From contig NZ_VTTL01000012.1 in NCBI RefSeq assembly GCF_008364685.1, forward strand, positions 1 through 64,000: 64,000 bases of DNA. Direction: 5' to 3'. Shown here piece by piece: positions 16,633 to 24,985 of the stretch. How positions within the stretch are numbered: position 1 is the stretch's first letter; each line of letters opens with the position of its first letter. Position numbers and translations under genes: made by a program. This DNA is from Xanthobacter oligotrophicus. GTDB taxonomy: Bacteria; Pseudomonadota; Alphaproteobacteria; Rhizobiales; Xanthobacteraceae. A model generated the notes under the pieces. It was not told where the DNA came from. It did not search any database and saw only the letters and a program-made list of their open reading frames with translations.

Positions 16633-18069
16633 GTGACATCCGCCCCCCTCTCGAACTCGACGGCTCACTGGCGCGCGCTGGATGCGGCGCACCACCTCCA
16701 CCCCTTCTCCGATACCAAGGCGCTGAACGCCGAGGGGGTCCGGGTCATCACGCGGGCGGAAGGGGTCTATGTGTTCGACAGCGAGGGCAATAGGATCCTC
16801 GACGGCATGTCGGGCCTGTGGTGCTCGCAGGTGGGACACGGGCGGCGCGCCATCGTGGATGCCATCGCCAACCAGCTCCACCAGCTCGATTATTACAACA
16901 CCTTCTTCAAGACCACCCATCCCGGCGCGGCGGAGCTGGCGGCCGCCATCTCGGACGTGGCGCCCGCGCACATGAACCATGTGTTCTTCACCTCCGGCGG
17001 GTCGGAGGCGGTGGATACGGTGCTGCGCATGGTGCGCCACTACTGGGCGGCCATGGGCAAGCCGGAGAAGTCCATCTTCATCTCGCGGCGCAACGGCTAT
17101 CACGGCTCCACCCTGGGCGGGGCCTCGCTGGGCGGCATGAAGCCCATGCATGCCCAGGGCGGCCTGCCCATTCCCGGCATCATCCATGTGGCGCAGCCCT
17201 ATTGGTGGGCCGAGGGCGGTGAGATGGGCCGCGAGGAGTTCGGCCTCTACGCCGCCCGCGAGGTGGCCCGGGCCATCGACGAGGCGGGGCCGGAGAACGT
17301 GGCCGCCTTCATCGGTGAGCCGATCCAGGGGGCGGGCGGCGTCATCATTCCGCCGGCGAACTACTGGCCGGAGGTGGAGAAGATCTGCCGCGAGCGTGAT
17401 GTTCTTCTGGTGTGCGACGAGGTCATCTGCGGTTTCGGCCGCACCGGGCGGTGGTTCGGCGCCGATTTCATGGGGGTGAAGCCGGACCTCATCACCTTCG
17501 CCAAGGGCATCACCTCCGGATATTTCCCCCTCGGCGGCGTCATCGTGGGCGACAGGGTGGCGGAAGGCTTCATCGAGCATGGTGGTGACTTCAACCACGG
17601 CTTCACCTATTCGGGCCATCCCGGCGGCTGCGCGGCGGCTCTCGCCAACCTCAGGATCATGCACGAGGAAAAGCTGGTGGAGCGGGTGCGCACCGATATC
17701 GGGCCCTACCTGCAGGAGCGCTGGCTGAAGCTGGCCGAGCATCCGCTGGTGGGCGAGGCGCGCATGGTGGGCCTCATCGGCGCGCTGGAGCTGACGCCGC
17801 AAAAGGCCACGCGCGCGGCGTTCGCAGCGGAAGAGGGCACGGTGGGCCTGATCTGCCGTGATTTCTCGTTCCGCGAGGGGCTGGTGATGCGCGCGGTGCG
17901 CGACGGCATGATCCTCGCCCCGCCCTTCACCTTGTCCCACGAGGAAGCGGACGAACTGGTGGCCATCACCTGGCGGGTGCTGGATCTCACCTACGCGGAA
18001 CTGCATAAACGCGGCATGATGGTTCCGGTTCCGCGTGTACCGGCGCGCCCGGCCCAAGCTTCGGCTTGA
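16633..18069 (+). CDS. spuC: class III omega-aminotransferase, putrescine-pyruvate (SpuC) type
   Basis: A 478-residue class-III PLP-dependent aminotransferase. Very characteristic SpuC-like blocks are present: AHHLHPFSDTKALN near the start, LDGMSGLWCSQVGHGR, NGYHGSTLGGASLGGM, EPIQGAGGVIIPP and DEVICGFGRTG. The PLP lysine is about residue 291 in ITFAKGITSGYFPLGG. It probably transfers the amino group of putrescine to pyruvate, giving 4-aminobutanal and alanine. A GTG start at 16633 with GGAG nine bases upstream fits the family N-terminus; ATG 16585 would add 16 residues. It pairs functionally with the PuuC-like dehydrogenase just upstream on the same strand. Confidence 0.83.
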   Translation: MTSAPLSNSTAHWRALDAAHHLHPFSDTKALNAEGVRVITRAEGVYVFDSEGNRILDGMSGLWCSQVGHGRRAIVDAIANQLHQLDYYNTFFKTTHPGAAELAAAISDVAPAHMNHVFFTSGGSEAVDTVLRMVRHYWAAMGKPEKSIFISRRNGYHGSTLGGASLGGMKPMHAQGGLPIPGIIHVAQPYWWAEGGEMGREEFGLYAAREVARAIDEAGPENVAAFIGEPIQGAGGVIIPPANYWPEVEKICRERDVLLVCDEVICGFGRTGRWFGADFMGVKPDLITFAKGITSGYFPLGGVIVGDRVAEGFIEHGGDFNHGFTYSGHPGGCAAALANLRIMHEEKLVERVRTDIGPYLQERWLKLAEHPLVGEARMVGLIGALELTPQKATRAAFAAEEGTVGLICRDFSFREGLVMRAVRDGMILAPPFTLSHEEADELVAITWRVLDLTYAELHKRGMMVPVPRVPARPAQASA

Positions 18070-18117
18070 TCAGGCCCAAGGACAGAAGTCAGTTTCGCGG
18101 TGGTGGGCGTGACAACA

Positions 18118-18158
18118 GGTAAAGTCGTTCCCCGCCGCCGCGACTTTCTGGATTTACC
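18118..18158 (+). terminator. possible transcript-end hairpin behind the aminotransferase gene
   Basis: AAAGTCG (18121-18127) pairs with CGACTTT (18141-18147) around a GC-rich loop, with GGT/ACC-type flanks further out. The position, about 50 bases after the aminotransferase stop, suits a terminator, but only a short T-run is present. Confidence 0.35.
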
Positions 18159-18244
18159 GCCATCGCTTAAAATCTCAGGCGTTTGGAACGAAAGCGCGTG
18201 GAAGCCTGTTTCTGCTGCGACCAGAACGCAGCAGGAGAGGTAAC

Positions 18245-18634
18245 ATGCGCAACAAGATTATCATCGGATCGTTCGTGCTCGGCCTTCTCGCCCCCGCCGC
18301 CGCCTTCGCACAGGCATCCACCGCGACGGGTGCGATCGGGGGTGCGGCCGTGGGCGCCGTGGTGGGTGGACCCGTGGGCGCGGTGGTGGGCGGCGCGGTC
18401 GGCGCCACCGTCGGCGCGGCCGCCGAGCCGCCCCAGGAGGTGCGCACCTATGTGATGAAGGAGCGCCGCGCCTCGGTCCGCCTGGAGCGCGAGGTGGTGG
18501 TGGGCGAGCCGCTGCCGCCCAACGTGGTGCTCTACGAAATCCCGAGCAATAACGAGTATGAGTATTCCGTGGTCAACGACCGCCGGGTGATCGTGGATCC
18601 GCGCACCCGCAAGGTGGTCTACATCGTGGAGTGA
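18245..18634 (+). CDS. DUF1236-type secreted protein with glycine-zipper segment
   Basis: A 129-residue exported protein. Residues 1-22 are a signal peptide ending AAAFA. Residues 28-61 are a Gly/Ala/Val-rich glycine-zipper helix (repeats of GAVVGG type), as seen in membrane-inserting envelope proteins. The C-terminal part (about 68-129) resembles DUF1236 (VVGEPLPPNVVLYEIPSN... VNDRRVIVDPRTRKVV). The start has GGAGAGG upstream. Function is unknown; an envelope or outer-membrane role is inferred. Confidence 0.8.
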   Translation: MRNKIIIGSFVLGLLAPAAAFAQASTATGAIGGAAVGAVVGGPVGAVVGGAVGATVGAAAEPPQEVRTYVMKERRASVRLEREVVVGEPLPPNVVLYEIPSNNEYEYSVVNDRRVIVDPRTRKVVYIVE

Positions 18635-18647
18635 CCTCAAGCGCGTT

Positions 18648-18674
18648 CCGGGCAGATTGAATCAATCTGCCCGG
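18648..18674. terminator. perfect palindrome, possible bidirectional terminator or repeat
   Basis: CCGGGCAGATTGA (18648-18660) is the exact complement of TCAATCTGCCCGG (18662-18674). It lies between the convergent DUF1236 and glutathione transferase genes. No T-run is present, so it may instead be a REP-like intergenic palindrome. Confidence 0.5.
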
Positions 18675-18734
18675 CGCGTGCTCTGGACGTGCGTCATGCC
18701 CCGGCATCCCGGGGCATGATGCCGCGAATGGCCC

Positions 18735-19334
18735 TCAGGCCGCCGGCTTGCTCTGCGCGAAGTGGGGGCAGGCGGCGGCGAAGGCCTCGTACCAGGCGAC
18801 GAGCTTGGGACGATCCGCCCGCCACTTGCCCTCGAAGCGGAAATCGAACCAGCCCAGCGCGCAGCCAAGCGCGATGTCGCCCACCGTGATGGTGCCGTCG
18901 AACGGGGCGGCATCGGCCTCGAAGGCGTCGAGGGCGCGGGTCCGCTTGCCATCCTGATGCTCCAGCCACTTGGGCTCGTGCTTCTCCGCCGGACGGAAGC
19001 GGGCCTCATAGAGTTGCAGGATGCCGGCATCCATCATGCCGTCCGCCAGCGCTTCCTTGCGCAGGGCGGCGATGCGCGCCTTGGGGTCGGAAGGCAGGAT
19101 GCGGCCGCCGCCGGCGAGCATGTCGAGATAGGCGAGGATCACGGAGGAATCGAACAGCACCTGCCCATCGTCTGCGAGCAGCGCCGGCACCTTGCCGAGG
19201 GGGTTCTGGCTGCGCAGGGTATCGTTGGGGTCCAGCGTGTCGGCGGGCTCGATCTCGAGCGTCTGGCCGAGGATCGCGGCGGCGACGCGCACCTTGCGCA
19301 CGAACGGCGAGGTCGGGGAAAAGCGCAGCAGCAT
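18735..19334 (-). CDS. glutathione S-transferase family protein
   Basis: A 199-residue protein with a GST layout. The N-terminal thioredoxin-fold domain includes FSPTSPFVRKVRVAA and the NPLGKVPALL cis-Pro glutathione loop, followed by FDSSVILAYLD. The C-terminal helical domain includes DGTITVGDIALGCALGW. Family members conjugate glutathione to electrophiles or act in redox and stress roles. ATG 19334 gives the usual length. Stands alone, convergent with the DUF1236 gene. Substrate unknown. Confidence 0.87.
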   Translation of the reverse strand: MLLRFSPTSPFVRKVRVAAAILGQTLEIEPADTLDPNDTLRSQNPLGKVPALLADDGQVLFDSSVILAYLDMLAGGGRILPSDPKARIAALRKEALADGMMDAGILQLYEARFRPAEKHEPKWLEHQDGKRTRALDAFEADAAPFDGTITVGDIALGCALGWFDFRFEGKWRADRPKLVAWYEAFAAACPHFAQSKPAA

Positions 19335-19433
19335 GGGGTGGGTCCGAGGCTGAGGAAGGACCTTCCAGATAGCGCGCGCGCCGCCGCGCCGGAAGTCAAA
19401 ACGCCGGCGCAACTCATCAACCGCGGGAATGGA

Positions 19434-20294
19434 TCACCCGCCCGTCGTCAGCCAGGAGACGCGGGCGCGGCCCTGTCCGTCGCGGGCCAGCAGCGGGGCG
19501 AGGGCGTTGAGGATCGTGCGCATCTCATCCGCCAGCGTGAACGGTGGATTGACGATGATGAGCCCGGAGCCCGACAGGGTGTCGAGGCTGCGCACGGTGG
19601 CGAAATCCAGCTCCACCCGCAGCGTCTTGGGCAGGCCGAGGCGGGCCACGTCGCGGCGGAAGGCATCCACGGCCTTGAGGTCCTTGATGGGATACCACAG
19701 CATGATGATGCCGGTGGCGAAGCGCTGATAAGCGGCCTCCAGCCCCGCCACCAGGCGCTGGAACTCGCCCGGCTCCTCGAACGGCGGGTCCACCAGAACC
19801 AGGCCGCGCCGCTCGCGCGGCGGCAGATGGGCGGTGATGCCCTGCCAGCCGTCCTGGGGCAGGATCTTCACCCGGTGATCCTCGCCCACGCGCTTTTCCA
19901 GCTTGGCCCGCTCTTCTTTGTGTGTCTCGCAGAACAGGAAGCGGTCCTGCGGCCGCGACAGGGCCAGCGCCAGCGCCGGGGAGCCGGGATAAAGCCTGCG
20001 GCCACCGGCGCGGGTGGCGCGCACCGCATCGAGATAGGGCGCGAGCAGGGCGGCGGCGGGCTTGGGCAGGGTGCCGGCGAGGTCGGCGGCCAGCACCGCC
20101 TCGATGCCGGCATCGGCCTCCAGCGTGCGCTGGGCATTGGCGCCGTCGAGATCGTAGAGGCCCGCCCCCGCGTGGGTGTCGAGCACCCGGTAGGCGTTTT
20201 CCTTCTTGTTGAGATAGGCGAGCACGCGGGCAAGGGCGGCGTGCTTCATCACGTCGGCGGGGTTCCCCGCATGGAACGAATGACGGTAATTCAT
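19434..20294 (-). CDS. rlmJ: 23S rRNA (adenine(2030)-N6)-methyltransferase RlmJ
   Basis: A 286-residue RlmJ protein. The family opening MNYRHSFHAGNPADVMKHA is unmistakable. LDTHAGAGLYDL (near residue 39) and the VLVDPPFEEPGEF catalytic DPPF motif near residue 165 mark the N6-adenine methyltransferase fold. It methylates A2030 of 23S rRNA. No clear operon partner; the RNase T2 gene is transcribed the same way and stops 22 bases upstream of this start, so cotranscription is possible. Confidence 0.95.
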   Translation of the reverse strand: MNYRHSFHAGNPADVMKHAALARVLAYLNKKENAYRVLDTHAGAGLYDLDGANAQRTLEADAGIEAVLAADLAGTLPKPAAALLAPYLDAVRATRAGGRRLYPGSPALALALSRPQDRFLFCETHKEERAKLEKRVGEDHRVKILPQDGWQGITAHLPPRERRGLVLVDPPFEEPGEFQRLVAGLEAAYQRFATGIIMLWYPIKDLKAVDAFRRDVARLGLPKTLRVELDFATVRSLDTLSGSGLIIVNPPFTLADEMRTILNALAPLLARDGQGRARVSWLTTGG

Positions 20295-20316
20295 GGCTTT
20301 ATCGGCCTGTCTCGCC

Positions 20317-20994
20317 TCACCGACCGCCGCGCACGGGCGGCATCACCATGCGCGACAGGCGGCAGGCGCGGCGGTCCACGTCGGGGCAGGCGCGGAAGGC
20401 GAGATCCTGGCTGAGGCAGATGCGCACTTCCGTGAGCCGGCGCCGGTCGCACTGCACCGAGAACATGTCCGGCGACAGGCCGGGGTTGGCAGCACGGAAG
20501 GCGCTTTCCACGTCCGACGGCGACACCATGCGATAGTCGTCGAGCCGGGTGAACTCGGCGGGGATGGCCACCTTGTCCCGCGCCGCGCGCATGAGGTCGA
20601 AATAGGCCTGGGGCGAGAGGCCCGAGCAGGTGCCGTGCTTCTTCCACTCATAGATGACGAGCCCCCGGCTCGGCATCACGTCCAGCATGCTCCTCACCAG
20701 CGGGTTGGGCACGTAGGGCGGCGGGCGCTGGCAGTCCTGCGGAAAGCCACGCTCATATTGCGGCCACAGGCCGTGCACCACGAAGGCGTAGGGACGGGTG
20801 AGGTTGCACTGGGGCTCGTTGGCCGCCTTGGGGCCCTTGTCCTCGCAATAGGTGGGCGACCAGGACAGGGACAGCACGTAGAAGTCGAACCGGCCGGGCT
20901 CATGCCCCTGCGCCGCCGCCGGCAAGGCCGCGACGAGAAGAGCCGTGACGAGCAGGCCAGCGAACAGGGCGAAGGCTGCGAGGGCGCGCCTCAC
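20317..20994 (-). CDS. secreted ribonuclease T2 family protein
   Basis: A 225-residue protein with a signal peptide (residues 1 to about 29, ending ALPAAAQG). Both RNase T2 active-site blocks are present: CAS I FVVHGLWPQ with His74 and CAS II YEWKKHGTC with Glu116 and His120. The catalytic residues look intact, so it should cleave single-stranded RNA in the periplasm or outside the cell. The GTG start (20994) overlaps the stop of the upstream unknown secreted protein by four bases (GTGA), so the two are translationally coupled and probably work together. Confidence 0.88.
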   Translation of the reverse strand: MRRALAAFALFAGLLVTALLVAALPAAAQGHEPGRFDFYVLSLSWSPTYCEDKGPKAANEPQCNLTRPYAFVVHGLWPQYERGFPQDCQRPPPYVPNPLVRSMLDVMPSRGLVIYEWKKHGTCSGLSPQAYFDLMRAARDKVAIPAEFTRLDDYRMVSPSDVESAFRAANPGLSPDMFSVQCDRRRLTEVRICLSQDLAFRACPDVDRRACRLSRMVMPPVRGGR

Positions 20995-21512
20995 GGACCC
21001 GCCATCTTGCAGGACGGGGCATAGGCATAATTGCGGTCGAGGCCGACCACGCACCAGTCCACACCCCAGCTGGCGCCGATGAAGCCGCCGTCCTCGATGA
21101 TGGAATAATAGATGGCGCGCTTGCGGGCGTCGGTGGTGAAGACCGTGCCCTTGCAGAAGCGGCGCGGCTGGTATTCCGGACCCCACGGGCGGAACGCGAT
21201 CTCGTGGACCTTCTCAAAGCCGGTGATGGTCAGCTCGGAGGCCCAGAACCGCCGCTCGGTCTCGGCGAATCGGCTGGCGATGAGGTCGAGGGCCTGCTGG
21301 TCCTCGCAGGCGGGCACCACGCCGGAATAATTGGGGCCGGAGAGCCAGAAATTCAGCTCAAGCAGGTTCGCCGCCTTGGCACCCGAGGCACCACCCATGG
21401 ACACGAGCGCAAGCCCTGCCACGACCGCCGCAGCCTTCACTGCGTGCGATACCGTCGCGAGGGACATCGCGCGCTTCGCCTTCGCCGCTGCGCTCCGCGC
21501 CCGAATAACCAT
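20991..21512 (-). CDS. secreted protein of unknown function coupled to RNase T2
   Basis: A 173-residue protein I do not recognise. It has a signal-type N-terminus (basic head, hydrophobic AAAVVAGLALVSMGG, cleavage near AKAAN) and a mature region of about 130 residues. That region is rich in aromatic residues and contains four cysteines (ACED, RRFCKG, DWCVVG, SCKMAG), suggesting two disulfides. ATG 21512 is preceded by GGAG; a GTG at 21524 is in frame. It overlaps the RNase T2 gene by GTGA, so a chaperone, inhibitor or co-secreted partner role is possible but unproven. Confidence 0.72.
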   Translation of the reverse strand: MVIRARSAAAKAKRAMSLATVSHAVKAAAVVAGLALVSMGGASGAKAANLLELNFWLSGPNYSGVVPACEDQQALDLIASRFAETERRFWASELTITGFEKVHEIAFRPWGPEYQPRRFCKGTVFTTDARKRAIYYSIIEDGGFIGASWGVDWCVVGLDRNYAYAPSCKMAGP

Positions 21513-21710
21513 GGTCCACTCCACTTCAGGCCCCCCGCCCGTGTCGGGCGAACTTGACGGGGGACGATGCGGCGGCGCTTTCGCCCGGTCAAGGACACGG
21601 CGGCAACACCTTGCGAGAAAATTAACGCGGATGTCCCGTCGTGCTCTCGCCGGAAAAGCGCGGCATGCTTGATATCCGACTCACCATCCGTCGGCCGACC
21701 GGGAGGGTTC

Positions 21711-23018
21711 ATGTCGCAGTCCCGCTTCGCCAGCGCGCTTCCACCCACAGCTACCGCCGCCGTCGCGACGCCCCGCTTCGCCTCCGGCCGGGAGGCGGCG
21801 CTGGAGCTGCGGCCGGACCAGCCGGTCTATTGCTTCCGCCCCCAGGTGCTGGCCGCCGACGCCAGGGCCTTCGTTGAGGCCTTCCCCGGCAAGACCGCCT
21901 ATGCGGTGAAGACCAATGGCGAGCCCATGGTGCTGGACGTGCTGGCCAAAGCCGGCATTGCCGCCTTCGACGTGGCCAGCCCCGCCGAGTTCGCCGCCGC
22001 CCGTGCCGCAGCGCCCGGGGCGGAGCTGCTCTACATGCATCCGGTGAAGGCCCAGTCCGACATCCGCCTCGCGCTGGAGCACTACCGCATCCGGGCCACC
22101 GCCCTCGACCATGAGGACGAGGTGGCGAAGATCGTGCGCATCGTGCGCGCGCTGGACCTCGACCCGGAAGACCTCACCCTGTTCGTGCGCATCGCCTCCA
22201 AGGGGGATGCGGCCTACGAGCTGTCCAAGAAATTCGGCGCGGCGCCGGGCCATGCGGCGGAACTGCTCCAGCGCATCCACGGCATCGGCATCAAGTGCGG
22301 CCTGTGCTTCCACGTGGGCAGCCAGGTGGAGGACCCGGACACCTATGCCCGCGCGGTGGCGGTGGCGGCGGAGGTGCGGGCGGCGGCGGGGGTGCCCATC
22401 GTCGCCCTCGACGTGGGCGGCGGCTTTCCCGCGACCTATGCCCGGAACCCGCGTCGCCCGGCGCCACCCATGCCGCCGCTGGACCAGATCATCTCAGGCC
22501 TCATGGGCGCGGTGGAGCGCAACGGCTTTGCCGGCACCCCGCTGGTGGCCGAGCCGGGGCGGGTGATCGTGGCGCGCGCCTTCTCGGTCATCGTGCGGGT
22601 GCTGCTGAAGAAGGGGCAGCGGCTCTATATCAATGACGGGATCTGGTCCTCCCTGTCGGATTCGTGGACGGGCAAGATCCTCCTGCCGGTGCGGCATATC
22701 CCGGATTCCGCCCGCCGCCGCCGGCCGGGGCGGGGAGCGCAGGGGGCGCAGGCGGGCGGGCGCATCGAGCCGTTCCGCATCTATGGCGCCACCTGCGACA
22801 GCGTGGACGTGCTCTCGCGCCCCTTCTACCTGCCCGAGAGCGTGGACACCGGCGACTGGATCGAGATCGGCCACATCGGCGCCTATTCCCTGTCCCTGCG
22901 CACCCGCTTCAACGGATTTTACCCGGATACCTTCGTGGAGGTGGAGACCCCCTTCGAGGCCGGCGACGCGCCGGAGGGCTTCGCTGAGCCGGAGCGGCGC
23001 GGCGGGGTGGAGGCTTAA
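21711..23018 (+). CDS. fold-III PLP-dependent ornithine/lysine decarboxylase family enzyme
   Basis: A 435-residue alanine-racemase-fold decarboxylase. The PLP lysine is about residue 66 in TAYAVKTNGEP. CFHVGSQVEDP and VALDVGGGFPATY are the conserved glycine loops, and the active-site Cys is about residue 362 in YGATCDSVDVL. This is the eukaryote-like ornithine decarboxylase group, which makes putrescine, though lysine or diaminopimelate activity cannot be excluded. A basic low-complexity insert (about residues 332-350, Arg/Gly-rich) sits in the C-terminal barrel. The start has GGGAGG. Together with the SpuC-, PuuC- and GabD-like enzymes it suggests active putrescine turnover. Confidence 0.85.
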   Translation: MSQSRFASALPPTATAAVATPRFASGREAALELRPDQPVYCFRPQVLAADARAFVEAFPGKTAYAVKTNGEPMVLDVLAKAGIAAFDVASPAEFAAARAAAPGAELLYMHPVKAQSDIRLALEHYRIRATALDHEDEVAKIVRIVRALDLDPEDLTLFVRIASKGDAAYELSKKFGAAPGHAAELLQRIHGIGIKCGLCFHVGSQVEDPDTYARAVAVAAEVRAAAGVPIVALDVGGGFPATYARNPRRPAPPMPPLDQIISGLMGAVERNGFAGTPLVAEPGRVIVARAFSVIVRVLLKKGQRLYINDGIWSSLSDSWTGKILLPVRHIPDSARRRRPGRGAQGAQAGGRIEPFRIYGATCDSVDVLSRPFYLPESVDTGDWIEIGHIGAYSLSLRTRFNGFYPDTFVEVETPFEAGDAPEGFAEPERRGGVEA

Positions 23019-23144
23019 ATCCGAACTTGAACGCGCCGATGTCGGCGAACCTCTTGAACCCGAAACGGTGATCGAGAACACGCCCGTTTGAATTGCCCCG
23101 AGGCGGCGCCGCCGCGATCCTCCGCCGCCATTGGAGGACACAGC

Positions 23145-24110
23145 ATGCATATTCGACGCAGGCGGGGCTGGGAAATTCCCGAATCAGCGGCGACGCCGGA
23201 GGGCATCTACCTTTCCCGTCGGGAGCTGATGGGTGCCGGCGCCATGCTGGCGGCGGCCAGCCTTGCGGGCCCGGCGGCGGCCCAGCGCGTCGGCGATCTG
23301 CCGGACCCGTCCGCGGGCCTCTACCCGGCCCGCCAGAACCCGCGCTACACCCTGGACCGGCCGGTGACGCCCGAGGCTAAGTCCAGCACCGTCAACAATT
23401 ATTACGAGTTCAGCTACGGCAAGAACGTGGCCCCCTCCATGAGCCGCTTCGAGCGCCGGCCATGGCTGGTGAAGATCGACGGGCTGGTGGACAACCCCCA
23501 GGAGCTGGGCATCGACGACCTGCTGAAGAAGGTGCAGCTGGAGGAGCGGCTCTACCGCCACCGTTGCGTGGAGGCCTGGTCCATGGCCGTGCCGTGGACC
23601 GGCTTTCCCATGAAGGACCTGGTGGCGCTGGCAGGTCCCAAGGCGGGCGCGAAATATGTGCGGATGGAGACGTTCCTGAACCCGAAAGTCGCGTCAAATC
23701 AAAGAGATTTCCGCTATCCGTGGCCCTATGTGGAGGGCCTGACCCTGGCCGAGGCCACCAACGATCTGGCCTTCCTCGTCACCGGCGTCTACGGCAAGCC
23801 GGCGCCGGGCCAGTTCGGTGCCCCGCTGCGTCTGGTAACGCCTTGGAAATATGGATTTAAATCCATCAAGGGCATCGTGCGCTTCTCCTTCACGGACAAG
23901 CAGCCCCTGAGCTTTTGGGAGGAGGTCCAGGGCGCCGAGTACGGCTTCTGGGCCAATGTGAACCCCAAGGTGCCGCATCCACGCTGGAGCCAGGCGAGCG
24001 AGGAAGACATCGCCACCGGCAACCGCCGTCCCACCGAGCTGTTCAACGGCTACGGCGAATACGTCGCCGGCCTCTATGCCGGCCGCGAGGCGGAAAAGAT
24101 CTGGTTTTGA
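23145..24110 (+). CDS. msrP: protein-methionine-sulfoxide reductase catalytic subunit MsrP (YedY)
   Basis: A 321-residue molybdopterin enzyme of the sulfite-oxidase fold. The Tat signal SRRELMGAGAML followed by an Ala-rich stretch directs folded export. The molybdenum ligand Cys is about residue 141 in YRHRCVEAWSM. PWTGFPMKDLV, TPWKYGFKSIKGIV and a terminal KIWF are family signatures. MsrP repairs oxidised methionines in periplasmic proteins, using electrons from the haem membrane protein MsrQ. No msrQ follows here; the next gene is on the other strand. The start follows GGAGGACACAGC. Confidence 0.94.
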   Translation: MHIRRRRGWEIPESAATPEGIYLSRRELMGAGAMLAAASLAGPAAAQRVGDLPDPSAGLYPARQNPRYTLDRPVTPEAKSSTVNNYYEFSYGKNVAPSMSRFERRPWLVKIDGLVDNPQELGIDDLLKKVQLEERLYRHRCVEAWSMAVPWTGFPMKDLVALAGPKAGAKYVRMETFLNPKVASNQRDFRYPWPYVEGLTLAEATNDLAFLVTGVYGKPAPGQFGAPLRLVTPWKYGFKSIKGIVRFSFTDKQPLSFWEEVQGAEYGFWANVNPKVPHPRWSQASEEDIATGNRRPTELFNGYGEYVAGLYAGREAEKIWF

Positions 24111-24133
24111 CGTGGGTTAGTCCCCATCCCGCG

Positions 24134-24643
24134 CTATTGCGGGGTGGGGCCCGAAGGGGCGAGCGTCAGGGTCGCGCCGGTGATGGAAACGCTGAGGCCG
24201 CTGTCGGAGGAGACGCTGATGGGCTGCAGCGTCACCTGCCGGGTGGCATCCTGCGAGGCCAGCATGTTGGCCGAGAAGCCCGGACCCAGGGAGAAGCCGG
24301 TGGACAGGCCCACATAGGTGCCGGCCAGCGCCCCCACCGCCACCTGCGGCGAGGTGGCGAGCACCGCCCACAGCATGCTGGCCTGGTCGGAAATGCCGAA
24401 ATCGAGGCCCACCCGATCGAGGGTGCCGGCATAATAATGGTTCATCCCCATGGAGGGGCGAAACTCGCAGCGCACCTTCCGGGACGAACCGAAGCCGTAG
24501 CCGGTGGCGAATTCGCCCCGGCATTCCAGCAGCCCGGCGGAGACCTGGGGCATGGTGGCGCCGGCCAAGGCACCAGCTGAGACAGCGACAGAGGCAACGG
24601 CAACAGCGCCCGGGATCAACAGCCGGGCGAATAAGTGGGACAT
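24134..24643 (-). CDS. DUF992 domain secreted protein (first of two)
   Basis: A 169-residue exported protein. A signal peptide covers about residues 1-28. The mature part has the DUF992 pattern: VSAGLLECRGEFATGYGFGSSRKVRCEFRP (two cysteines likely disulfide-bonded), then YAGTLDRVGLDFGIS, LWAVLA, GALAGTYVGLSTGFSLGPG and a closing LQPISVSSDSGLSVSITG. DUF992 proteins are small envelope proteins of rhizobia and relatives with unknown function. Its paralogue lies immediately upstream in the same direction with a hairpin between them. Confidence 0.82.
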   Translation of the reverse strand: MSHLFARLLIPGAVAVASVAVSAGALAGATMPQVSAGLLECRGEFATGYGFGSSRKVRCEFRPSMGMNHYYAGTLDRVGLDFGISDQASMLWAVLATSPQVAVGALAGTYVGLSTGFSLGPGFSANMLASQDATRQVTLQPISVSSDSGLSVSITGATLTLAPSGPTPQ

Positions 24644-24880
24644 TCCGGACCCCCGCAACAAGGCCGACGCATCAGACCGCCTGCACGATCCGAGCAAAGG
24701 TGATTCTGGCACCCAAGATCCGGCTTTTTCATGAAGCGGAGCAGGCGCGGCCAAAAAGGACGGCACCCTTGGCGGAAGGTCTGGGGAAACATGGCTGGCC
24801 GCAGCGCCAGCGGGAGGTCGGCGACGTCCGCCCTCACGCTGCCATCCGCTCTGAAGGCGTTGGGGCGCCTTGAAAACACA

Positions 24881-24909
24881 TGCGCCCCCGACCATCGGCC
24901 GGGGGCGCA
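24881..24909 (-). terminator. terminator behind the second DUF992 gene
   Basis: TGCGCCCCCG (24881-24890) pairs exactly with CGGGGGCGCA (24900-24909). Read on the minus strand the hairpin is followed by TGTGTTTTC, a weak U-tract. It lies about 80 bases after the stop of the DUF992 gene at 24986 and before the next DUF992 start. Confidence 0.6.
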
Positions 24910-24985
24910 GTGAACGAGACTGAGGCAGCATGAGTGCCGCTGCGGAATCAGCCTCTGGAGCTACTCCGCCGCAGGCACGGCCGAA

